Assembly: GCF_022489025.1 (NCBI RefSeq)
Contig: NZ_JAKVTG010000009.1
Location: 59,411-123,410, forward strand
DNA: 64,000 nt
Origin: Planococcus halocryophilus
GTDB taxonomy: Bacteria > Bacillota > Bacilli > Bacillales_A > Planococcaceae
Direction: 5' to 3'
The notes beneath the pieces were generated by a model, which was not told the DNA's origin, did no database searches, and worked only from the letters and a program-made list of their open reading frames with translations. Position numbers and translations under genes: made by a program. Of the stretch, positions 57,301 through 64,000 are shown piece after piece. Each line of letters begins with the position of its first letter. Position 1 is the first letter of the stretch.

Positions 57301-57407
57301 CAAAATTTAACTTACTTTTGGAACCTCATGCGACACTTGAAATTCAAGGATTAGTTGAAAATCGTAATCACAAAACCGCAATTATTTGCAAAAACATAGA
57401 AACCTGA
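54345..57407 (+). CDS. dnaE: DNA polymerase III alpha subunit DnaE, with degenerate PHP domain
   Basis: 1020-residue C-family polymerase for lagging-strand and error-prone synthesis. The catalytic aspartates are in LPDIDIDFADHRR and GLLKMDFLGLRN, with FGTLSAKAVARD and PSSxYRPGPMEF-type motifs also present. The N-terminal PHP domain has lost its metal histidines: VYPHISTSADLL replaces the HxH motif, and VNTKLYG the DH motif. The C-terminus ends after the OB-fold (FLTLTDETGPASITLFP), about 95 residues shorter than B. subtilis DnaE. GTG start eight bases after AGGAGG. Confidence 0.92.
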   Translation: MSMVYPHISTSADLLKSTVRLDELFPFLKEQEATSVAIVNTKLYGILPFWEACRRAGIHGVVGLSTFIEYEDQHYPIVLYAQTNKGYDNLLKISSALSTRDKDAIPEQWLKAYREGLICVIPNKTEWLMTDRSLVVEYIKSLFGKAAFGSIERPGGVVSVYESAFIALCEKINIPIIASHEIRYMHQQDAFAYEVASAIGQGLKMNDPERQKPEHTNAYVPSQQEFLSWFEDQKEWMEQTANMLKSCRVNIPMNRQLLPIFPLSEKTDKAAYIAQLCKTGLEERVSGFSEKYQERLNYELSIIAKMGFIDYFLIVADFMKYAKDQDIMTGPGRGSSASSLVAYSLKITDVDPIEHGLLFERFLNPERITLPDIDIDFADHRRHEVVDYVAQKYGAVRTAQIITFGTLSAKAVARDTARVFGFEAEELEAISKLISNRPGTTLRSALKESTKFNDWIIEREERKSWFKTALKLEGLPRHASTHAAGVILSPTPLVNHVPIEKGHEGIYLTQWPMQELEAVGLLKMDFLGLRNLTILEQIRSLIYWDTKKRINYSSIPLEDAKTYKLLAAGDTTGVFQLESDGMRGALQQIQPTAFGDIVAVNALYRPGPMEFIPLYARRKHGQETVKYVHPILEPILSETYGVIVYQEQIMHIAAKMAGFSLGEADLLRRAVSKKKREILDEEREHFVQGAKAKGFTEAEAVEVYDLIVRFADYGFPKSHAVAYSMISYQLSYMKAHYPVYFYTSLLTNSAGNAEKTKQLMQEIKEKKIPLLPPSVQKSRYTFSVEEGQIRFGLNAVKGVPSSTIKALLAAREEGPFNSLFNIAERISALHFNRKSFEPLIKAGALDEFGHDRGVILASLDSAIKHAELVKPNDEPGLFDDMGASFMKPKYTKASEMPESLKLEFEKEVLGFYLSKHPIEREKENRQKSYDALKSLKSKRDRESVKVLGVLEDIKRIRTKKGDAMAFLTLTDETGPASITLFPVEYAKFNLLLEPHATLEIQGLVENRNHKTAIICKNIET

Positions 57408-57414
57408 CTGCTTT

Positions 57415-57440
57415 TCGAAAAGAAAAGCAGTTTTTTCTTT
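57415..57440 (+). terminator. Terminator of nrnA-dnaE
   Basis: GACTGCTTTTC pairs with GAAAAGCAGT, then T6. Confidence 0.9.
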
Positions 57441-57476
57441 ACGTAGCATGGTTTTTTTTGTATTGTAGAGGATATG

Positions 57477-57491
57477 AGTGGTCAGACCACT
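57477..57491. promoter_or_regulatory. Perfect 15-bp palindrome, probable FadR/GntR operator
   Basis: AGTGGTC-A-GACCACT, 29 bases before the regulator's ATG. It fits the TGGTNNNACCA core known for FadR-type GntR operators and probably mediates autoregulation of the gntR-accDA operon. Confidence 0.7.
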
Positions 57492-57520
57492 TTCAAAAAA
57501 ATGGGAACTGAGGAACTATC

Positions 57521-58171
57521 ATGAATCAATCTAAACGGTATTTAGATATAGTACGGGACATTCGTGATATGATCCGGCAAGAAAAAATCAAACCGGGGGA
57601 CCGTATTCCATCTGAAAGGGAATTGGCCGAAAAGATGCAAGTGGGTCGCTCAACCTTACGTGAAGCGCTACGCAGTCTTGAATTATTGGGGTTGATCGAA
57701 ACACGTAGAGGAGAAGGTACCTTCTTGTCTGATTATAGAAACCATAAATTGGTTGAAGTCTTGTCCACGTTTATCTTGCAGGACAATCGTTCGCATGAAG
57801 ATGTATGGGAAACACGTTTGCTTCATGAAGTCGCAGCTATTCACGCGATTTGTAAAAGTGAAACGGAAAGTCAAATGAAAATTTGGGACAACTTTCGCTT
57901 GCGATTAAAAGACGAAAGTTTTCAACGTGAAGATTTTGTCCGAGAATTGATGGTCCTGTCTGGAAATCGACTGTCTTTAAAAATCTGGTTTTTACTAACA
58001 CAATATAGCGGGAATCCATATGCTGGAACCGTTTCTTCTAAGGAAATTGACTTCATGAATAATACATTATTGGCAATTGAGCAACAAAACGCGGATACAG
58101 CCATTCAAGAGTTTAAGGCTTGGAGTGAATGGTTAAAAAAGGAGAGAATAAGCAATGGCAATAATACGTGA
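57521..58171 (+). CDS. GntR/FadR-family regulator of the acetyl-CoA carboxylase operon
   Basis: 216 residues. N-terminal winged helix (about 10-70) with [49 protein letters not shown] sequence, which is the GntR signature, and a helical FCD-type sensor domain (about 80-210). The metal-binding histidines of FCD domains are not obvious. Its end overlaps the accD start by 17 bases, so it is the first cistron of the carboxyltransferase operon. The ligand is unknown; an acyl-CoA or malonyl-CoA would make sense. This slot holds malS (ytsJ) in B. subtilis. Confidence 0.85.
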   Translation: MNQSKRYLDIVRDIRDMIRQEKIKPGDRIPSERELAEKMQVGRSTLREALRSLELLGLIETRRGEGTFLSDYRNHKLVEVLSTFILQDNRSHEDVWETRLLHEVAAIHAICKSETESQMKIWDNFRLRLKDESFQREDFVRELMVLSGNRLSLKIWFLLTQYSGNPYAGTVSSKEIDFMNNTLLAIEQQNADTAIQEFKAWSEWLKKERISNGNNT

Positions 58172-59027
58172 TATTTTTAAGCGCAACAAAGATGCAAAAG
58201 AAGCAACAATGCCATCAAAATCTGCAAAAGATGTACCAGAAGGATTAATGACGAAATGTCCTTCGTGTAAAGAAATTACGTTAACAAAAGATTTAGAGAA
58301 AAATAAAAAAGTTTGTCCTAAATGCGATCATCATTTTAAAATGACGGCGTATGAACGTATAAATACATTATTAGATGCTGGAAGTTTTGAGTCGATGGAT
58401 GATCATTTGAAATCTGAAAATCCATTAGGTTTTCCAGGTTATACAGAAAAAGTTCAAGCTGACAGCGAGAAAACGGGCTTGAACGAAGCAGTTTTAACCG
58501 GCTCTGGTAAATTACAAGGGCAAGACATTGTACTCGCTGTAATGGATTCGCATTTCAGAATGGGTTCTATGGGGTCTGTTGTAGGCGAAAAAATCACTCG
58601 TGCAATTGAATCAGCGACAGAACGCAAGTTGCCGTTTATCATTTTCACAGCAAGTGGTGGAGCTCGTATGCAAGAAGGCGTGTTGTCGTTAATGCAAATG
58701 GCAAAAACTAGTGTCGCATTAAAACGTCACAGCAATGAAGGTTTGCTTTTTGTTTCCGTTTTAACACATCCAACGACAGGCGGAGTGTCAGCAAGTTTTG
58801 CATCAGTTGGAGATATTAATATTGCGGAACCAAAAGCCTTAATCGGTTTTGCAGGACGTCGTGTTATTGAGCAAACCGTTCGCGAAAAACTACCTGAAGA
58901 TTTTCAAACGGCTGAGTTTTTATTGGCTCACGGACAATTAGATGCAGTCGTTCATCGTGACTCGATGCAACAAACATTGGCGACCATTGTGCGCCTTCAC
59001 ACGAAAGGAGCTATCGCAAATGGTTAA
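58155..59027 (+). CDS. accD: Acetyl-CoA carboxylase carboxyltransferase subunit beta
   Basis: 290 residues. A zinc ribbon with four cysteines (CPSC near residue 35 and CPKC near 54) precedes the crotonase-like carboxyltransferase core with [11 protein letters not shown] and [12 protein letters not shown]. With AccA it transfers carboxyl from biotin to acetyl-CoA, giving malonyl-CoA for fatty-acid synthesis. GGAGAG lies inside the regulator gene. Overlaps both neighbours. Confidence 0.96.
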   Translation: MAIIRDIFKRNKDAKEATMPSKSAKDVPEGLMTKCPSCKEITLTKDLEKNKKVCPKCDHHFKMTAYERINTLLDAGSFESMDDHLKSENPLGFPGYTEKVQADSEKTGLNEAVLTGSGKLQGQDIVLAVMDSHFRMGSMGSVVGEKITRAIESATERKLPFIIFTASGGARMQEGVLSLMQMAKTSVALKRHSNEGLLFVSVLTHPTTGGVSASFASVGDINIAEPKALIGFAGRRVIEQTVREKLPEDFQTAEFLLAHGQLDAVVHRDSMQQTLATIVRLHTKGAIANG

Positions 59028-59988
59028 GAAAAACGGGAAGAAAACATTAGCATTTGAAGAGCCGCTTATCCAGTTGCGTGCGAAAATTTCAGAGCTAAAA
59101 GAATATACAACTACTGCCGATGTGGATTTGAGTTCGGAAATAAAGTCTTTAGAAGATCGATTCTCTAAATTAGAAGAAGAAATTTACGAAAATATGAAGC
59201 CTTGGGATCGTGTACAAGTAGCTCGCCATCCAGAACGACCAACAACGCTCGATTACATCCCAATGATCTTTAAAGATTTTATCGAATTGCATGGAGATCG
59301 TTTGTACGGAGACGATGAAGCAATCGTTAGTGGTATTGCCTCTTTTAATGGTCAACCCGTAACAATTATCGGGCATCAGCGCGGCAAAGATACGAAAGAA
59401 AATGTTCGACGGAATTTCGGTATGCCCCATCCAGAAGGCTACCGTAAAGCGTTGCGTTTAATGAAACAAGCTGAAAAATTCAAGCGTCCAATTATTTGTT
59501 TAATCGATACAAAAGGTGCGTACCCTGGGAAAGCTGCTGAAGAACGTGGACAAAGCGAAGCCATTGCACGTAACTTAGTTGAAATGGCGGGACTTGAAGT
59601 ACCTGTTCTTTCTATTGTTATTGGAGAAGGTGGCAGTGGCGGTGCACTGGCGCTAGGTGTCGGAAATCAAATTTTAATGTTAGAAAACTCGACATTCTCG
59701 GTAATTTCTCCAGAAGGAGCGGCTTCAATTTTATGGAAAGATTCAGCTCTTGCTCAAACAGCGGCGGAAGCGATGAAAATTACAGCACCAGACTTACTAG
59801 AAATGAACATTATTGAACATATGATTCCTGAAGTGCGCGGAGGAGCGCATCACAATCCGCAAAAACAAGCAGCTATTATGTCAGAAGCAATTAGACGCTC
59901 GCTAGAAGAGTTGAATGGCTTGTCAGGCGAGGAATTAATCGAACAGCGCTATAAAAAATTCAAATCAATCGGTGTCTTCAGCGAATGA
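59020..59988 (+). CDS. accA: Acetyl-CoA carboxylase carboxyltransferase subunit alpha
   Basis: 322 residues. [23 protein letters not shown] at the start, a helical region, then the core with [13 protein letters not shown] (oxyanion-type glycine motif), [13 protein letters not shown] and [16 protein letters not shown]. Partner of AccD. ATG 59020 is nine bases after AAAGGAG and overlaps the accD end by eight bases, giving tight co-translation of the complex. Confidence 0.96.
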   Translation: MVKKNGKKTLAFEEPLIQLRAKISELKEYTTTADVDLSSEIKSLEDRFSKLEEEIYENMKPWDRVQVARHPERPTTLDYIPMIFKDFIELHGDRLYGDDEAIVSGIASFNGQPVTIIGHQRGKDTKENVRRNFGMPHPEGYRKALRLMKQAEKFKRPIICLIDTKGAYPGKAAEERGQSEAIARNLVEMAGLEVPVLSIVIGEGGSGGALALGVGNQILMLENSTFSVISPEGAASILWKDSALAQTAAEAMKITAPDLLEMNIIEHMIPEVRGGAHHNPQKQAAIMSEAIRRSLEELNGLSGEELIEQRYKKFKSIGVFSE

Positions 59989-60014
59989 TAAAAAACCGCC
60001 TCGGCGGTTTTTTT
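59989..60014 (+). terminator. Terminator of the gntR-accDA operon
   Basis: AAACCGCC-TC-GGCGGTTT hairpin followed by T4. The next 150 bases before pfkA show no clear promoter. Confidence 0.9.
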
Positions 60015-60143
60015 GATTGGGTAAGTTAATGTGGCGTTAACAATTTCTTAAAGTAAATGTAAAAAAGAACTGAAATCTTAACACACAACAAAGCGATTCA
60101 AGACTGACAGCAAGGCTCTGGCATGGTAAGGTTAGGAGAGTAA

Positions 60144-61127
<984 letters not shown>

Positions 61128-61151
61128 AACAACATAAATGGAGTGAGTTTA

Positions 61152-62912
61152 TTGAGAAAAACGAAGATTGTTTGTACGATTGGTCCGGCAAGTGAATCAC
61201 CTGAACTACTAGAACGCTTAATCGAAGCGGGAATGAACGTAGCTCGTTTAAACTTTTCGCACGGTAATCACGAAGAACACGCTTTACGTATTAAACGAAT
61301 TCGCGAAGCAGCTGATAAAGCTGGTAAAATTGTTGGGATTTTGTTGGACACAAAAGGTCCTGAGATTCGTACACATCAGATGGAGAACGATTCGATTGAA
61401 CTAGTAACAGGTCAGAAAATCGAAGTTTCTATGACTGAAGTGTTGGGGACTGCTGAGCGATTTTCAATTACTTACGACCAATTAATCGAAGATGTTAAGG
61501 CAGGATCAATCATTCTTTTGGATGATGGCTTGATCGAATTGCGTGTTGAAAGTCTCGATATGGAAAACGGCATTATCCATACATCAGTTCAAAATGCTGG
61601 AACTTTAAAAAGTAAAAAAGGTGTTAACGTTCCAGGCGTTTCAGTTCAATTACCTGGTATTACTGAAAAAGATGCACAAGATATCTTATTTGGCATTGAA
61701 CAAAACGTTGATTTTGTTGCGGCTTCATTTGTTAGAAGAAGCTCAGATGTGATGGAAATCCGTGGCTTGCTTGAAAAAAACAACGGCTCGCATATTCAAA
61801 TTATTCCGAAAATCGAAAACCAAGAAGGTGTCGACAATATTGATGAAATCATTATGGTTTCCGATGGCTTGATGGTGGCACGTGGAGATTTAGGCGTAGA
61901 AATTCCAGCAGAAGAAGTACCGCTAGTTCAAAAATCATTGATCGAAAAATGCAATAGTGCAGGTAAACCGGTTATTACCGCTACGCAAATGTTAGATTCT
62001 ATGCAGCGTAATCCGCGCCCGACACGCGCAGAAGCAAGTGACGTTGCTAACGCAATTTTTGATGGCACAGACGCTATTATGTTGTCAGGTGAAACGGCCG
62101 CGGGTATTTATCCTGTCGAATCAGTCGAAACGATGCACCGCATTGCCGAAACGACAGAATCTGCGTTAAATTATAAGCAAATTGTTTCAAATAGAAGAAA
62201 AGAAAAAGAGTCGAATATGACAGAAGCGATTGGTCAAGCTGTAGCTTATACGGCTTTGAACTTAAAGGTTCGTGCCATTATTGCACCAACTGAAAGTGGC
62301 ACAACGGCGAAAATGATTTCTAAATATCGCCCTGGAGCACCAATCATCGCAGTAACATCTTCAGAACGTCCAGCGCGCAAACTATCTTTAGTATGGGGCG
62401 TACAACCAATTATTGGTGCGTCAGTCCATTCGACAGATGAATTGCTCGAAAATGCGGTTGACGAAAGCTTGAAGCACGGCTACGTGAAACACGGCGATCT
62501 TGTCGTTATCACAGCAGGTGTCCCTGTAGGACAAGCGGGTACAACTAACTTAATGAAAGTTCATGTTATTGGCGATATCCTGGCCAAAGGTCAAGGAATT
62601 GGCAAAACAGTAGCATTCGCTGAAACTGTAGTTGTTCGCAATGCAGAAGAAGCTTTGGCAGTTGATACGGAAGGTAAAATCATTGTCACAATCGGAACAG
62701 ATCGTGAAATGATGCCAGCCATCAACAAATGTGCTGGAATTATAACTGAAGAAGGTGGCTTAACAAGCCACGCAGCAGTAGTTGGATTGAGCCTTGGAAT
62801 CCCAGTAATTGTTGGGGTGAAAGAAGCAACTTCACTTATTAAAAATACCTATGATATTACGATGGATGCAGAATCAGGCATTGTTTATCACGGCCATGCT
62901 AGTGTCCTGTAA
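61152..62912 (+). CDS. pyk: Pyruvate kinase with C-terminal PEP-utilising domain
   Basis: 586 residues. Start [13 protein letters not shown], substrate and metal site [14 protein letters not shown] and [12 protein letters not shown] are conserved. A C-terminal extension of about 110 residues ([25 protein letters not shown]) is the PEP-mobile-type domain typical of Bacillus Pyk. TTG 61152 is eight bases after GGAG and gives the family N-terminus. Follows pfkA by 24 bases. Confidence 0.96.
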   Translation: MRKTKIVCTIGPASESPELLERLIEAGMNVARLNFSHGNHEEHALRIKRIREAADKAGKIVGILLDTKGPEIRTHQMENDSIELVTGQKIEVSMTEVLGTAERFSITYDQLIEDVKAGSIILLDDGLIELRVESLDMENGIIHTSVQNAGTLKSKKGVNVPGVSVQLPGITEKDAQDILFGIEQNVDFVAASFVRRSSDVMEIRGLLEKNNGSHIQIIPKIENQEGVDNIDEIIMVSDGLMVARGDLGVEIPAEEVPLVQKSLIEKCNSAGKPVITATQMLDSMQRNPRPTRAEASDVANAIFDGTDAIMLSGETAAGIYPVESVETMHRIAETTESALNYKQIVSNRRKEKESNMTEAIGQAVAYTALNLKVRAIIAPTESGTTAKMISKYRPGAPIIAVTSSERPARKLSLVWGVQPIIGASVHSTDELLENAVDESLKHGYVKHGDLVVITAGVPVGQAGTTNLMKVHVIGDILAKGQGIGKTVAFAETVVVRNAEEALAVDTEGKIIVTIGTDREMMPAINKCAGIITEEGGLTSHAAVVGLSLGIPVIVGVKEATSLIKNTYDITMDAESGIVYHGHASVL

Positions 62913-62936
62913 TTCATAACAAGGAGGCAGGTCAAC

Positions 62937-63323
62937 ATGATGAAATGGATTTTCCTAGCCTTAATTATTGTTCCATCGCTTGAATTGGCTTTGCTAATTT
63001 GGGCAGGAGGCAAACTCGGATTTTTTGCGACGATGGCAATTATCGTGGCAACCGGTTTGCTGGGTGCTTTTCTTGCTAAAAAACAAGGCATTAAAGCCCT
63101 AAAAGATATCCAAACAGGAATGAATAGTTTTCAAGCTCCTGGAGATCAATTGTTGAATGCGGCATTTATTTTAGTTGGTGGTGTGCTATTGCTAACGCCT
63201 GGATTTATCTCGGATGCGATAGGATTCACTATGTTATTTAGCCCAACTCAAAAAATATATAAGCCGTTTATTTATCGAATGATTCATAAAAAGATGAAAA
63301 ACACCCGGGTTATCGTAGGATAA
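62937..63323 (+). CDS. fxsA: FxsA-family membrane protein
   Basis: 128 residues with about three to four membrane segments. The FxsA pattern is visible: start MKWIFLALIIVPSLELALLIWAGGKLG, ATGLLGAFLAKKQGI, and LLLTPGFISDAIGF. In E. coli FxsA suppresses F-exclusion of phage T7; the Bacillales role is unknown. AAGGAGG precedes the ATG. Same order pyk-fxsA-citZ region as in B. subtilis, though genes between are missing. Confidence 0.85.
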   Translation: MMKWIFLALIIVPSLELALLIWAGGKLGFFATMAIIVATGLLGAFLAKKQGIKALKDIQTGMNSFQAPGDQLLNAAFILVGGVLLLTPGFISDAIGFTMLFSPTQKIYKPFIYRMIHKKMKNTRVIVG

Positions 63324-63351
63324 CTCCTGGTGTTTCCATCATTTTTTTTTA
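63300..63351 (+). terminator. Terminator of pfkA-pyk-fxsA
   Basis: AACACCCGGGTTATC pairs with GATAACTCCTGGTGTT (one mismatch and one bulge), followed 6 bases later by T8. Includes the fxsA stop. Confidence 0.75.
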
Positions 63352-63365
63352 GTAATTTTAAATTC

Positions 63366-63379
63366 TATAAGCGTTTTCA
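63366..63379 (+). promoter_or_regulatory. Probable cre site of citZ
   Basis: TATAAGCGTTTTCA matches 13 of 14 positions of cre TGWAANCGNTNWCA, the only mismatch being the first G. It touches the -35 box, as expected for repression by CcpA. Confidence 0.6.
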
Positions 63380-63408
63380 TTCACAAACTGTACAAAGTTG
63401 ATTATAAT
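63380..63408 (+). promoter_or_regulatory. Sigma-A promoter of citZ
   Basis: TTCACA-N17-TATAAT, about 100 bases before the citZ start. Confidence 0.75.
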
Positions 63409-63451
63409 AGCTTAGTAAGGTTAAAATAGAAGTTCATAAAAGCAGATGAGC

Positions 63452-63481
63452 CATCATTCTGCATTTTTTTTTGGAATGATG
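63452..63481 (+). promoter_or_regulatory. Hairpin in the citZ leader
   Basis: CATCATTC pairs with GAATGATG around a T-rich loop, 28 bases before the start codon. The loop is too long and the run lies inside it, so it is not a normal terminator. Confidence 0.6.
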
Positions 63482-63508
63482 AACTATATTGAAGAAGGAG
63501 CGATTTAA

Positions 63509-64000
63509 ATGACATCGTCAAAAGGTTTAGAAGGTGTAGTAGCAACACAATCCGCGATCAGTTCGATCATTGATGACACACTTACATATGTCGGCTATGA
63601 TATCGATGATTTAGCCGTAAATGCCAGCTTTGAAGAAGTGATTTACCTGTTATGGCATCAACGTTTGCCTAAAGCAGCTGAATTAGCGGAATTGAAGCAA
63701 CAATTGGCGGACAACATGACCGTTCCACAAGCTGTGTTAGATCACTTTAAAACATACGACATCAAAAACGTGCACCCAATGGCAGCACTTCGTACAGCCG
63801 TATCCATGCTTGGCTTGTTTGACGAAGAAGCTGAAGTGATGGAACCGGAAGCAAACTACCGCAAAGCCATCAAAATCCAAGCGAAAATTTCAACTTTGGT
63901 AACGGCTTTCGGTCGCATTCGTAACGGCCAAGAACCGATTGCACCGAAAACAGATTTAAGCTTTGCGGCGAACTTCTTGTACATGTTATCAGGCGAATTA
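63509..64000 (+). CDS. citZ: Citrate synthase, 3' end cut by window
   Basis: The first 164 residues, open to the window's right edge. MTSSKGLEGVVATQSAISSIIDD-type start, TYVGYDIDDLAVNASFEEVIYLLWH, and NVHPMAALRTAVSMLG are typical of CitZ-type citrate synthase, which condenses oxaloacetate and acetyl-CoA at the entry to the TCA cycle. The catalytic His and Asp lie beyond the window. GAAGGAG is ten bases before the ATG. Possible CcpA control is listed separately. Confidence 0.95.
   Translation, partial: MTSSKGLEGVVATQSAISSIIDDTLTYVGYDIDDLAVNASFEEVIYLLWHQRLPKAAELAELKQQLADNMTVPQAVLDHFKTYDIKNVHPMAALRTAVSMLGLFDEEAEVMEPEANYRKAIKIQAKISTLVTAFGRIRNGQEPIAPKTDLSFAANFLYMLSGEL

Noticed and set aside
60035..60048. 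cre-like TGTGGCGTTAACA upstream of pfkA
   Set aside because: One base shorter than the consensus and not next to a recognisable promoter.

Overview
The window is AT-rich, densely packed chromosomal core DNA of a low-GC Gram-positive bacterium. Gene content and order follow, from memory, the Bacillus subtilis segment from ytlR/trmB through sftA-murC-ytxGHJ-aroA-ccpA-acuCBA/acsA-tyrS-rpsD-ezrA-thiI-sppA-tpx-ytxK to ytkL-ytoI-nrnA-dnaE-accDA-pfkA-pyk-citZ. Several genes I remember from that segment are absent, including spore genes sspA and ytrH/ytrI and also ackA, motPS and nadF. With sigma-B-type signals and bacillithiol-type YtxJ, this suggests a non-sporulating Bacillales member of the Planococcus/Planomicrobium type. 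The genus is an inference.

Layout. 1-14345: dat (cut at the left edge), RNA/lipid/tRNA enzymes, a YtnP-type lactonase, aminopeptidase, DUF84 phosphatase, lipoprotein, thioredoxin, ytpQ-ytpR-sftA, murC and a sigma-B-type ytxGHJ operon. 14516-24254: aroA(G), ccpA, acuABC divergent from acsA, and a class A PBP with a Pro-rich repeat tail. 24316-30435: tyrS with its T-box, a signal-less cobalamin-binding-type protein, an RsbR paralogue with a sigma-B-type promoter, a 21-bp tandem repeat, rpsD with a leader, and methionine gamma-lyase with a cre site. 30439-42958: fRMsr, hisJ, ezrA, nifZ-thiI, an acyl-CoA synthetase, RarD, sppA-yteJ, tpx, ytxK and small membrane genes. 42976-52909: a NhaC-family transporter under a second tyrosine T-box, two universal stress proteins, queCDE with a preQ1 riboswitch, oxidoreductase, peptidase, ytkL, a repeat element and ytoI. 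52989-64000: ytpI, nrnA-dnaE, a FadR-type regulator with accDA, pfkA-pyk, fxsA and the start of citZ.

How the genes work together. Carbon flow is the main theme: CcpA, acetate activation (AcsA, with AcuA/AcuC controlling its Lys549), glycolysis (PfkA, Pyk), fatty-acid entry (AccDA) and TCA entry (CitZ). CcpA-type cre sites lie before methionine gamma-lyase and citZ. A stress layer is seen in sigma-B-type promoters before ytxGHJ and the RsbR paralogue. RNA-based control is rich: two tyrosine T-boxes, a preQ1-I riboswitch that takes in the queC ribosome binding site, a probable S4 leader and a citZ leader hairpin.

I found no phage, insertion sequence, CRISPR array, tRNA or rRNA gene, and no clearly new multi-gene system. 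The best leads are single features: a thiol peroxidase with only one cysteine, a sigma-B-driven RsbR gene that lacks its own ribosome binding site but follows a 21-codon leader ORF, a perfect palindrome before the regulator of accDA, and two intergenic repeat elements.
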